A stretch of 64,000 nt of DNA from Candidatus Limnocylindrales bacterium (GTDB taxonomy: Bacteria > Desulfobacterota > Binatia > UBA1149 > CAITLU01). Each line of letters opens with the position of its first letter. The stretch's first letter is position 1. A model generated the notes under the pieces. The model made no database searches, was not told where the DNA came from, and saw only the letters and a program-made list of their open reading frames with translations. The stretch covers positions 248,001-312,000 of the forward strand of contig DASPNR010000042.1 in the NCBI GenBank assembly GCA_035626395.1. The letters are read 5' to 3'. A program made the position numbers and the translations under genes. This document shows positions 42,104-50,496 of the stretch, piece after piece.

Positions 42104-42916
42104 ATGAATGTCTCTCTCGGACAGCGAGCCCGGCCCGAGCCGCCCGCGACGCGCATCCTGCGGCCGCGGATCGGTGCCGGCGCCCCCCACGACGGCGGGT
42201 TGCGAGATGCGCTCGCTGCGAATGCCCAGAGCCATGACGGCGCTGGAGCCGCCACCGCCGCAGCCTTGCCCGACGGCGTCCGCACGATGCTGGTCGAAGC
42301 CCTGGAGGCCGAACGCCATCACCTCGCCCGCGAGCTGCACGACGAGATCGGGCAGATCCTCATTGCCGCCAAGCTCGGCGTCGAAACGCTCAGGCATGCC
42401 GAAGGAACGCCCGAATTCCCGACCCGCGTCTCCGATGCGCTGGCGCTCATCGTCGATGCGGTCCACAGGGTCCGCGCGCTGTCGATCGGCCTGCGCCCGC
42501 CGCTGCTGGAGTCAGGTCTCGTATCCGCGCTCACCGCGGCCGTCGGCCGCCTCGCCGTGCTCAACTCCATCGAAATTCGGCTCGACGCCGATCCGAACAT
42601 TCCGCGGCTGCCGCCGGCCGTCGAGCTGACCGTGTTCCGGGTGGTGCAGGAAGCGGTGATCAATGCCCAGCGGCATTCGCACGCGCGAACCGTGCAGGTC
42701 GCCGTGTGGATGGACGGCGTCTGCGTGCATGCCTGCGTGGATGACAACGGCTGCGGATTCGACGTCGACATGGCGCTCGAGCGCGCCAGTTACGGCCAGA
42801 GCATGGGCCTGCCCGCCATGCGCGACCGCGTGGAGGGGCTGGGCGGAACGTTCGCGATCGATTCGAACTACGAACGCGGGACGCGCATCGAGGCGTGGAT
42901 CCCGATAGAGACCTGA
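42104..42916 (+). CDS. Soluble NarL-type histidine kinase (HisKA_3)
   Basis: A 270-residue kinase without membrane helices. Residues 1-55 are Ala/Pro-rich with no known domain. The dimerisation region HisKA_3 holds the phospho-accepting His in HHLARELHDEIGQ, followed by ALSIGLRPPLLESGLVSAL. The ATPase domain has the N-box VVQEAVINAQRHSHA, G1 DDNGCGFD and G2 GQSMGLPAMRDRV. The absence of a sensor domain suggests signals arrive through a partner or the short N-terminus. The response regulator starts immediately after its stop. The start is uncertain because AGAGG is only two bases from the ATG. Confidence 0.88.
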   Translation: MNVSLGQRARPEPPATRILRPRIGAGAPHDGGLRDALAANAQSHDGAGAATAAALPDGVRTMLVEALEAERHHLARELHDEIGQILIAAKLGVETLRHAEGTPEFPTRVSDALALIVDAVHRVRALSIGLRPPLLESGLVSALTAAVGRLAVLNSIEIRLDADPNIPRLPPAVELTVFRVVQEAVINAQRHSHARTVQVAVWMDGVCVHACVDDNGCGFDVDMALERASYGQSMGLPAMRDRVEGLGGTFAIDSNYERGTRIEAWIPIET

Positions 42917-43591
42917 ATGCAGACGGAAGTCATCCTCGTCGACGATCACATGCTGGTGCGCCGCGGGCTGCGCGGACTGCTCGACCAGTCCGACCAGGTG
43001 CGTGTCATCGGAGAGGCGGCCGAGGGCTTCGAGGCGATCGAGCTGGTGCGGGCCAATCAGCCGCGCGTGGTTGTCATGGACATTTCCATGCCGCGCATGA
43101 ACGGACTGGAGGCGACCAGCCGCGTCGTGCGCGAGAACCCGTCGACGCGCGTGCTGGTCCTGTCGATGCACGCCGACGACGACTACGTGCTGCAGGCCTT
43201 CCGCCACGGCGCCTCGGGCTACCTGCACAAGGATGCTCCCACCGCCGAGCTCATCGAGGCCATCGAGGCCATCGCTCGCGGCGAGTTCTACCTGGGGTCG
43301 GGAATCTCGCAGGAACTGCTCAAGCACTGCATCCGGGCACGCAACGAAGGGCCGGGCGAGGGCCCGACCGGAGAGATGTATCGCCTGCTCACGCCGCGCC
43401 AGCGCGAGGTTCTCCAGCTCATTGCGGAGGGCCAGTCCACGCGTCGAATGGCGGAGACGCTCGGCGTGGGCATCAAGACCATCGAGACGCACCGCGCCCA
43501 GCTCATGAAGCGGCTCGGCATCTACGAGATCGCCGGTCTGGTCCGTTTCGCCATCCGGTTGAAGCTGGTGACGTCCGAGCGCCAGAACTGA
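42917..43591 (+). CDS. NarL/LuxR-type response regulator
   Basis: A 224-residue regulator. The receiver domain (1-120) has the acidic pair Asp9/Asp10, the phospho-acceptor Asp55 in VVVMDISMPRMNGLEA, the Ser of VLSMHADDD and Lys105 in GYLHKDAP. The DNA-binding domain (about 157-221) reads LTPRQREVLQLIAEGQSTRRMAETLGV with the recognition helix KTIETHRAQLMKRL. It directly abuts the kinase gene, making a standard two-component pair. Target genes are unknown. The unit converges with the GH63-type gene 30 bases on. Confidence 0.95.
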   Translation: MQTEVILVDDHMLVRRGLRGLLDQSDQVRVIGEAAEGFEAIELVRANQPRVVVMDISMPRMNGLEATSRVVRENPSTRVLVLSMHADDDYVLQAFRHGASGYLHKDAPTAELIEAIEAIARGEFYLGSGISQELLKHCIRARNEGPGEGPTGEMYRLLTPRQREVLQLIAEGQSTRRMAETLGVGIKTIETHRAQLMKRLGIYEIAGLVRFAIRLKLVTSERQN

Positions 43592-43620
43592 GCGCGCGCG
43601 GCGTAGGCGCGACTTCCGTC

Positions 43621-46389
43621 TCACACTCCAGCAGGACTTCGGCTGAGGTCCTCGATCAGCCGCACCACCAGTGCCGTCCAGCCCGTCTGATGGCTGGCAC
43701 CGAGGCCGCGCCCCGTTTCCGCGTGGAAGTATTCATGGAAGAGGCACAGGTCGCGCCAGTGCGGGTCGCGAGCATGGCAGGGATCGTCACCGGAGAAGGG
43801 GCGACGGCCGCTTGCATCGCTTCGGAAGATGGCGCGCAGCCGCGAGGCGATTTCGCGCGCGACGTGCGAGAGCCGCTGGCCGCGTCCCGAGCCCGAGGGG
43901 CATTCGACGGTCAGATCGTCGCCGTAGAAGTGATCGTAGCGCTCCAGAGCTTCGACCAGCAGGTAGTTGATCGGAAACCAGATCGGCCCTCGCCAGTTCG
44001 AGTTGCCGCCGAAGAGACCGGTGGTCGATTCGCCCGGTGTGTAGACGACACGGTGCTGCTCGCCGCCCACCTCGAACACGTACGGTCGCTGCTCGTGAAT
44101 GCGAGAGAGCGAGCGGATGCCGTAGGGTGAGAGGAACTCGGTCTCGTCGAGCATGTAGCGCAGCACCTTCTGCAGGCGGTCGGCGGAAGCCACGGCCAGA
44201 AGACGACGGCCGCGATCGCCGCCGCTGCTGCGGTGCTCGATGTGGCGCGCGAGGTCGGGGCGGTTGGCGAGAAACCACTGCATCCGCTTCCGGAACTGCG
44301 GAAGCTTCTCGAGCACCTCGTCGTCGAGGACCTCGACGGCCAGCAGCGGAATCAGGCCCACCAGCGAGCGGATGCGCAGCGGAATGCGCTCCTGGCCCAG
44401 GTGCAGCTCGTCGTAGTAGAAGCCGTCGTCCTCGTTCCACAGCCCGTCGCCGCCGAGCGTGTTGATGGCATCCACGATGGCCACGAAATGCTCGAAGAAC
44501 TTGCTGGCCATGTCCTCGTAGACCGGGTCTTCCTGTGCCAGCTCCAGCGCCATCGCCAGCATGGTCGCGCAGTAGAACGCCATCCATGCGGTTCCGTCCG
44601 CCTGTTCGAGATGGCCGCCCGTCGGCAGCGGGCGCGAGCGGTCGAACACTCCGATGTTGTCGAGGCCGAGAAAGCCGCCCGAGAACAGATGGTGGCCCTC
44701 GGGATCCTTGCGGTTGACCCACCAGTTGAAGTTGAGCGTGAGCTTGTGGAAGACGCGGCGCAGGAAGTCGCGGTCGCGGTTGCCCGGCGCGCCGGCGATC
44801 TTGTACACCCGCCACGCCGCCCACGCGTGCACCGGCGGATTGACGTCGGAGAACGCGAACTCGTAGGCCGGGATCTGCCCGCTCGGATGCAGGTACCACT
44901 CGCGCAGGAACAGCTCGATCTGCTGCTTGGCGAAGGACGGGTCGACGCGCGCCATGGGCACCATGTGGAACGCGAGGTCCCAGGCGGCGTACCATGGATA
45001 TTCCCACTTGTCGGGCATCGAGATGATGTCGCGGTTGTAGAGATGGCGCCAGTCGCTGTTGCGTCCGGCAAGGCGCTGCGGCGGCGGCGCCGGGTGGCCT
45101 GGATCGCCCTGCAGCCAATCGCGGACGCAGAAGTGGAAGAACTGCTTGGAGATCAGCAGCCCGGCGTACGCCTGGCGCGCGATGCGCCGATCCTCGGCAT
45201 CCGCGCCGGCAGGGAGGACGGCGGCGTAGAATTCGTCCGCCTCGCGGCGGCGCCGGTCGAAGACGTCGTCGAAGCCTGCGCCCAATGGAGCGCCCGTGCA
45301 TTCACGCTCGGCCGTCAGTCGCAGCTGCAGCGTCACCGTGGCCCCGGCCGGCACCAGGAGCCGGTAGTGCGCCCCGGCCTTGGTGCCGCTGCGACCGGGG
45401 TTCACCGCCGCCGCATCGTCGTCGACGAGGTAGCGATGAAATGCATCCTTGACGAATGGCGAGGCGTTGGCGCTGCCGAAGAGCCGCTCGTTGTTGGTCT
45501 CGTTCTCCGTGAACAGCAGCGCCGGCAGCTGTCCGTCCGGCGACGGTCCGGCGCTCCAGCAGAAACGGCCGAGCTCCTCGTGCTCGGCCGCCACGCAGGC
45601 GTCACCGCCGGCGGCGTACAGTCGCGGCCGCGCCGGATAGCCGTCGCCGCTGCGGCCCCACGACCACGTGTTGCGGAACCACAACGTGGGCAGCACGTGC
45701 AGCGGAGCCGCGTCATCGCCGCGGTTGGCGATGTGGATGCGGATCAGGATGTCGTCGGGGGAGGCCTTGGCGTACTCGGCGAAGACGTCGAAGTAGCGGC
45801 CGTCGTCGAAGACGCCGGTGTCGGTCAGCTCGAGCTCGGGTTGCTCGCGGCCGCGGCTGCGGTTCTCCTCGACCAGGCGAGCGTAGGGAAACTGCGCCTG
45901 CGGATACTTGTAGAGCGAGCGTACGTAGGAGTGCGTCGGCGTGGAGTCGAGATAGTAGTAGCACTCCTTGACGTCCTCGCCGTGGTTCCCCTCGGGGCCG
46001 GTGAGCCCGAACAGGCGCTCCTTCAGGATCGGATCGCGCTCGTTCCAGAGCGCCAGCGCAAAGCACAGGCGCGCACGGTGGTCGCAAAAGCCGAGCAGGC
46101 CGTCCTCGCCCCAGCGGTAGGCGCGGCTGCGTGCATGGTCATGCGGAAAGTAGCTCCAGCAGTCTCCGTGCGCCGAGTAGTCCTCGCGCACCGTCGCCCA
46201 TTGCCGCTCGGCCAGGTACGGGCCGAAGCGCTTCCAGTGCCGCGCGCGGCGGGCATCGTCGTGGAGACGCGCATGCTCGGCCGTGGTCGCGGCGGCAGCG
46301 GCCGTTGCCGATGACGACTGCGTGGCGCCGCGGCCAGCGGCGCGGCGGCGCGAGCGGACGGTGGTGGTGGCGCGAGCGGAAGTCGGCAT
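43621..46389 (-). CDS. GH63-type glucosidase
   Basis: A 922-residue cytoplasmic protein with an (alpha/alpha)6 barrel of the GH63/MGH1 type. The segment MPDKWEYPWYAAWDLAFHMVP holds the catalytic-acid Asp of the family, and the C-terminal LFHEYFHAETGRGLGASHQTGWTALVV is also diagnostic. Residues about 45-400 form a beta-sandwich domain. The N-terminal 40 residues are Ala/Arg/Thr-rich and low in complexity. Prokaryotic relatives cleave alpha-glucosidic bonds such as glucosylglycerate, mannosylglycerate or oligosaccharides; the substrate here is unknown. GAGGAGAG five bases upstream supports the start. The double glyoxalase-fold gene ends 14 bases upstream. Confidence 0.85.
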   Translation of the reverse strand: MPTSARATTTVRSRRRAAGRGATQSSSATAAAAATTAEHARLHDDARRARHWKRFGPYLAERQWATVREDYSAHGDCWSYFPHDHARSRAYRWGEDGLLGFCDHRARLCFALALWNERDPILKERLFGLTGPEGNHGEDVKECYYYLDSTPTHSYVRSLYKYPQAQFPYARLVEENRSRGREQPELELTDTGVFDDGRYFDVFAEYAKASPDDILIRIHIANRGDDAAPLHVLPTLWFRNTWSWGRSGDGYPARPRLYAAGGDACVAAEHEELGRFCWSAGPSPDGQLPALLFTENETNNERLFGSANASPFVKDAFHRYLVDDDAAAVNPGRSGTKAGAHYRLLVPAGATVTLQLRLTAERECTGAPLGAGFDDVFDRRRREADEFYAAVLPAGADAEDRRIARQAYAGLLISKQFFHFCVRDWLQGDPGHPAPPPQRLAGRNSDWRHLYNRDIISMPDKWEYPWYAAWDLAFHMVPMARVDPSFAKQQIELFLREWYLHPSGQIPAYEFAFSDVNPPVHAWAAWRVYKIAGAPGNRDRDFLRRVFHKLTLNFNWWVNRKDPEGHHLFSGGFLGLDNIGVFDRSRPLPTGGHLEQADGTAWMAFYCATMLAMALELAQEDPVYEDMASKFFEHFVAIVDAINTLGGDGLWNEDDGFYYDELHLGQERIPLRIRSLVGLIPLLAVEVLDDEVLEKLPQFRKRMQWFLANRPDLARHIEHRSSGGDRGRRLLAVASADRLQKVLRYMLDETEFLSPYGIRSLSRIHEQRPYVFEVGGEQHRVVYTPGESTTGLFGGNSNWRGPIWFPINYLLVEALERYDHFYGDDLTVECPSGSGRGQRLSHVAREIASRLRAIFRSDASGRRPFSGDDPCHARDPHWRDLCLFHEYFHAETGRGLGASHQTGWTALVVRLIEDLSRSPAGV

Positions 46390-46403
46390 GCTGCTCTCCT
46401 CGA

Positions 46404-47540
46404 TCAGTGTCGCGTGCGGCTGGCGTGTCCGGCCTTTCCGGAGATGGCTTCCGAGGTCGCCGAATCCCTCGTCTCGACGAAGCGCAGGCGGTGCCCGTCG
46501 GGATCGGCCGCCAGCGCGGCGCGCGTGAAGCCAAGCGCGCCGTCGGCGGCGACGATCCCCGGCGAGTCCATGGGCGCACGCGAACGGTTCAGCTCGATTG
46601 CCGCGGCGTCCAGATCGGTCGGCACCAGATCGACCTGCCAGTGCAGCAGGTCGTTGGCGGCGGCACCGGCCGGCCGCGGCCGGCCGGTGGACGGCGAGAT
46701 GTACTCGAGCAGCTCGATGCCCGGCCCCTGCGCTGCACGCAGCGCAGTGATGCGCAGCCGTGCGCCGAAGACGCCGTTGAGATGCTCCTGCTCGGTGCCG
46801 AAGTTCTCGCTCTCGCCCGCGACGCGCAGACCCAGCACGTCGCGATAGAACGCGAGGCTGGCCGCGGTGTCGGAGATGACGATGGCAGTGTGGTCGATGC
46901 CGAGGAACAGCGGCTCCTGCCTCTGCCAGCGCTCGTCGCCCTTGCCGGCGGGAAACGCGAGGATCTCGAGAAAGTGGCCGTCGGGGTCGCGAAAGTAGAA
47001 CGCCTCGATGCCGGCGGCAGCGGGAATGGTCTGCGGCAGGAGCTGCGGCCCCGAGGATGCGTGCTCGACGCGGTGCTTGCGCAGGTGCTCGTAGGCGCGG
47101 GCCATGTCGCTGACGACGATGGCGATGTGCTGGAACCACCGATCGTTGGCTCGCGTGTCGGGCGGCATGGGCAGCCCGCGCGGCGTCAGGTACTGCGTCA
47201 GCTCGATGGTCTCGCTGCCGAGCCGCAGCCGCACCACACGCATGCGCAGCGGGAACACGCCCTGCAGCCGCTCGTAGCTCTCGCCGGCAACCTCGACGTC
47301 GGAGATTTTTTCGAAGCCGAGCACGTCGGTGAAGAAGGCGGCGGAGCGGTCGGCGTCCGAGACCGTCATGCCGATGGCACCGACCGCAGCGATCGTGCCG
47401 GCCGCCAAGGCGGTGCAGGCGACGGCGAAGGTAAGGACGGCCGCAGCCGCGAAGGCGAGCAGGGAGAGGCGTCGCAGGTTGCGCGGAGCCATGGCCGCTT
47501 GGATGCCGCAGCGGTCGATGCGTTGCGTCTCCTCGTTCAC
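46404..47540 (-). CDS. Exported protein with two VOC (glyoxalase-fold) domains
   Basis: A 378-residue protein. A hydrophobic segment (LLAFAAAAVLTFAVACTALAAG, about 27-48) acts as signal peptide or anchor. Two VOC domains follow: the first begins AIGMTVSDADRSAAFFTDVLGF and contains QHIAIVVSDM, the second begins DHTAIVISDTAASLAFYRDVLGL. Metal-ligand-like residues (QHIAIV, FLEIL, DHTAIV) are present. The reaction is unknown; the fold covers glyoxalases, extradiol dioxygenases and resistance proteins. The first start is a GTG that overlaps the MscS stop by four bases (GTGA); an ATG at 47492 would give a neater signal peptide. Confidence 0.8.
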   Translation of the reverse strand: MNEETQRIDRCGIQAAMAPRNLRRLSLLAFAAAAVLTFAVACTALAAGTIAAVGAIGMTVSDADRSAAFFTDVLGFEKISDVEVAGESYERLQGVFPLRMRVVRLRLGSETIELTQYLTPRGLPMPPDTRANDRWFQHIAIVVSDMARAYEHLRKHRVEHASSGPQLLPQTIPAAAGIEAFYFRDPDGHFLEILAFPAGKGDERWQRQEPLFLGIDHTAIVISDTAASLAFYRDVLGLRVAGESENFGTEQEHLNGVFGARLRITALRAAQGPGIELLEYISPSTGRPRPAGAAANDLLHWQVDLVPTDLDAAAIELNRSRAPMDSPGIVAADGALGFTRAALAADPDGHRLRFVETRDSATSEAISGKAGHASRTRH

Positions 47541-49015
47541 GCCGCCGCGCGCGCAGCGCCGCTGGTGAAGCGGTAGAAGAAATACCCGTCGCGGAAGTCA
47601 TGCTCGTCCAGGACGTGTCGCACCAGGCCGGCGGCGACCATGCGGCGGCCGGCGGTCACGGCTTCGCTGCGGGTCAAGCCGGCGTGCTCGGTCATCCACG
47701 TGACGGCCTCGGTGCCGACGAAGCTTTGCGGATAGACGCTCAGAAGATGGCGCCGGTCCTCCACGGCAACGCCTGCATCGCCGGCCATTCGAGCCGCCAG
47801 CGACGCGATCTCGGCGTCGTCCCATTCCTCGATCCCCGCTTCCGGCGGCGGCTCCGGCATCGGCACTGCGGCGTCGGCCTGCTCGGTATGCGGCTGCGCG
47901 CCTGCGAAGATCGCCGCCGCGCGCTCGAGCGTTCGCGCCGCCACGTCCAGGTCGCGCTGCGAGCTGGCGATGGCGATGGCGTAGCCGGCGAACGCGCGCT
48001 CGATGCGAAGGCCGAGCTCGCTCACCAGCGCCTGCTGCGTGCGCGGCTCCCGCGTCCACACGAGCAGGTCCAGCTCGATGCCGTCGCTGCCGAAGCGGCG
48101 CATCTGCACGCTCGGCCGCGGCTCGCGCAGCACCGAGGGCACGCCTCTCGCGACCTCCATCAACGCGCGCCGCGCGCGGGAGAGATCGGTGCCGTAGGGC
48201 ACGGTCACCGGCAGGTGAAGGCGCGAGGTCGGGTCGCCGTGGCTCCAGTTGATCACCTCGCTCTCGAGGAAGCGCGAGTTGGGAACCAGGATGGCAACGC
48301 TGTCGTTGGTGCGGATCTCGGTGCTGCGCGCGCCCACCCGCACCACCGTGCCTTCCAGAGCGCCCACGGCCACGTAATCGCCGGGCCGGATCGGGCGCTC
48401 CATGTTGATGAGGAGACCGCTGACGAAGTTGTTGGCGATGTTCTGCAGCCCGAAGCCGATCCCGACGCCCAGCACGCTGGCCAGGATGGCAAAGGAGCGA
48501 AGGTCCACTCCCTGCTCGTTCAGGATCACGATCGCGCCGAGAAACGTCAGCACGTAGCGCAGCAGCACCGAGACCGTTTCCTGGAAGCCCGCCTCGATGC
48601 CGGCGGCGGCCAGCACGCGCGTCCGCAGCACGCGCGTCAGCGCGCTGACCGAAAGCCACAGCGCGGCCAGCATGGCCGGGAGCAGGAGCAGGTCGAGGGC
48701 GGAGTAGCTTCGAGCGTCGAGCGTGAACAGCGGCGCCGTCAGGCTCATCTGCAGGACGTCGGCGATCATCGCCCGCCACTGGTGCGCCGCCATGACGCGC
48801 TCGCTCAGCAGCCACGCCGCGGCGCTCCACACGCCTGCCTGCAGGAGCAGAGCCGAGACGACGGCGGCGTCGCCGAGGCGGCGGCGCAGGCCGCCGCCGC
48901 CGCTCGCCGCTGCCAGCCGCCGCTGCAGCCGGCGGCCAGCACGCTGGATGGCGAAGCTGGCAGCGATGCACGCGGCGAACGTTGCGGCGCAGACGAGCAG
49001 CGCGTGGATCGTCAT
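47537..49015 (-). CDS. MscS-type mechanosensitive channel with C-terminal DEP domain
   Basis: A 492-residue inner-membrane protein. About four helices precede the pore helix, which reads ILASVLGVGIGFGLQNIANNFVSGLLI, the conserved TM3 of MscS. The beta domain follows (RPIRPGDYVAVGALEGTVVRVGARSTEIRTNDSVAILVPNS). After a Pro/Glu-rich linker (about 375-415) the end resembles a DEP domain: RRHLLSVYPQSFVGTEAVTWM, then RSEAVTAGRRMVAAGLVRHV and DGYFFYRF. DEP domains mediate membrane or protein contacts, mostly in eukaryotic signalling. The channel relieves osmotic pressure. The ATG at 49015 is chosen for the normal start of helix 1. Confidence 0.86.
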   Translation of the reverse strand: MTIHALLVCAATFAACIAASFAIQRAGRRLQRRLAAASGGGGLRRRLGDAAVVSALLLQAGVWSAAAWLLSERVMAAHQWRAMIADVLQMSLTAPLFTLDARSYSALDLLLLPAMLAALWLSVSALTRVLRTRVLAAAGIEAGFQETVSVLLRYVLTFLGAIVILNEQGVDLRSFAILASVLGVGIGFGLQNIANNFVSGLLINMERPIRPGDYVAVGALEGTVVRVGARSTEIRTNDSVAILVPNSRFLESEVINWSHGDPTSRLHLPVTVPYGTDLSRARRALMEVARGVPSVLREPRPSVQMRRFGSDGIELDLLVWTREPRTQQALVSELGLRIERAFAGYAIAIASSQRDLDVAARTLERAAAIFAGAQPHTEQADAAVPMPEPPPEAGIEEWDDAEIASLAARMAGDAGVAVEDRRHLLSVYPQSFVGTEAVTWMTEHAGLTRSEAVTAGRRMVAAGLVRHVLDEHDFRDGYFFYRFTSGAARAAA

Positions 49016-49109
49016 CGTTGCCGTTGTGCCGCCGGCACGCGTTCGATCGGGCGCACCAGCTCGGCCCGCCACCACGACGGATGGGGCACGGCTTCGACGA
49101 CAATGAGGC

Positions 49110-50225
49110 TCATGCCGCCATCTGCAGGACGTGCTTGATGCCGCCAGGGCGGCCGAGCAGCAGCTCGCGATGGGATTCGATGGAGTGCCGCCCGCTGATC
49201 AGCGACGACACCACGCCGGGCCAGCGCTGCGCGAATCCCGCCAGCTCGCGGATCGCAGCCTCGAACGCATCTCGGCCGGCATTGACGGTGCCGAAGACGA
49301 CCTGGTTGCGCAGCACGAGGTTGCGCATCAGCCGGTCGGTGTCGACTTCCACCGGCTCGCGCCGGCCCGGCACGCCAGTGAAGATGAAGACACTGTTGGG
49401 ACCCAGCGCCTGCATGACGTCGAAGGCCACGCGCGATGCGCCCGCCGCCTCGTAGACGACGTCAATGGTGCCGACCTGCTCGGCCAGCTCGGCTGCGGTG
49501 ACGTCCTCCGAAGAGACGTAGGTGGCGCCGATGGCCTGCGTCAGCTCGGCCTTCGGATGCGGCGTGCGGTCTCGGGAGTAGACGATCGTCTCGAAGCCGG
49601 CCGCGCACAGCGCCATGGCACCGAGCAGACCGACGGGACCGGCGCCCAGGACCACGGCGCGGCGGCAATGGCCGTGGCTGCGGCCGGGCCGGTGCGGGCA
49701 TCCCCAGGGAAGACGCTCCTGAATGTCCCAGAGCTGGATGAGCGCTTTCTGTGCGATCGTGAGCGGCTCGACCAGAACCGCGATGTCGCGGAGCGAGCGG
49801 GGCACGGGGTTCAAGTAGCGCTCCTCTTCGACGACCAGCTCGGTCATGAAGCCATGCGCGCCCTTGATGCCCCGCTCGCAGAAGTCGCCGGTGTAGCAGA
49901 AGTCCTGGCGGCCGGCGCGGCAGGCCGTGCAGTGCGCGTGCGCGCAAGGCCGGCGCACCATCGGAATGACCAGATCGCCGCGGCGCAGCGAAGTGACTGC
50001 GGCGCCGACCTCGACGACTTCCGCCACCGACTCGTGCCCGATCACCAGGTGCGAGGAGCCGGCCGGCGGCAGCCCGTATTCGAACGAGCATATCTCGCGG
50101 TCCGTGCCGCAGATGCCGACGTCCAGGATTCGCAGCAGCACCTGCGACGGCGAGGCGATGCGCGGCTCGGGCTCCTCGATGATGCGAAGCTCGCGGGTGC
50201 TCGGGAAGACGGCGATGGATTTCAT
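49110..50225 (-). CDS. Zinc-dependent dehydrogenase, glucose 1-dehydrogenase-like
   Basis: A 371-residue medium-chain dehydrogenase. The catalytic zinc site is CGTD...GHESV (Cys and His-Glu), the structural zinc loop has cysteines in RRPCAHAHCTACRAGRQDFC, and the Rossmann motif is VVLGAGPVGLLG. The DREICSFEYGLPP segment, the GFMTELVVEEERYLNPVP block and the C-terminal pattern resemble the archaeal-type glucose dehydrogenases, which oxidise glucose to gluconolactone with NAD(P). A short Arg/His-rich insert, GCPHRPGRSHGHCRR, precedes the Rossmann motif and is unusual. It is divergent from the GT4-GH57 pair across a tandem repeat. Confidence 0.85.
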   Translation of the reverse strand: MKSIAVFPSTRELRIIEEPEPRIASPSQVLLRILDVGICGTDREICSFEYGLPPAGSSHLVIGHESVAEVVEVGAAVTSLRRGDLVIPMVRRPCAHAHCTACRAGRQDFCYTGDFCERGIKGAHGFMTELVVEEERYLNPVPRSLRDIAVLVEPLTIAQKALIQLWDIQERLPWGCPHRPGRSHGHCRRAVVLGAGPVGLLGAMALCAAGFETIVYSRDRTPHPKAELTQAIGATYVSSEDVTAAELAEQVGTIDVVYEAAGASRVAFDVMQALGPNSVFIFTGVPGRREPVEVDTDRLMRNLVLRNQVVFGTVNAGRDAFEAAIRELAGFAQRWPGVVSSLISGRHSIESHRELLLGRPGGIKHVLQMAA

Positions 50226-50327
50226 GACGGCTCAGATGCCGGAGGACGCCGCGGGAAACGCCGCACCGACGCCGGCGGCAATCGCCGCAATCGCGTCCGC
50301 GGAGGCAGCGACGCGCAGCGTACGCGG

Positions 50328-50479
50328 GCGACGTCGCTTCGCGCCGGCAGCGCACCGAATGTTCCAAGCGACGTCATCTCGCGCCGGCAGCGCACCGCAC
50401 GGTCCGCCAAGCGACGTCACCTCGCGCCGGCAGCGCACCGCACGGTCCGCCAAGCGACGTCACCTCGCACCGGCAGCGG
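50328..50479. repeat. 43-bp tandem direct repeat, about 3.6 copies
   Basis: A unit beginning GCGACGTCACCTCGCGCCGG recurs at 50328, 50368, 50411 and 50454, so the period is 40, 43 and 43 bases. The two central copies are nearly identical; the first and the last (partial) diverge. There are no spacers, so it is not a CRISPR. It fills the centre of the 271-base divergent region between the dehydrogenase and glycosyltransferase genes, where it could bind a regulator or form structured RNA. Confidence 0.88.
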
Positions 50480-50496
50480 CATCCGAGCACCCATCC

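Noticed and set aside
50328..50479. CRISPR-like repeat array
   Set aside because: Copies are directly adjacent with no unique spacers, only about four units, and no cas gene is nearby; it is a plain tandem repeat.
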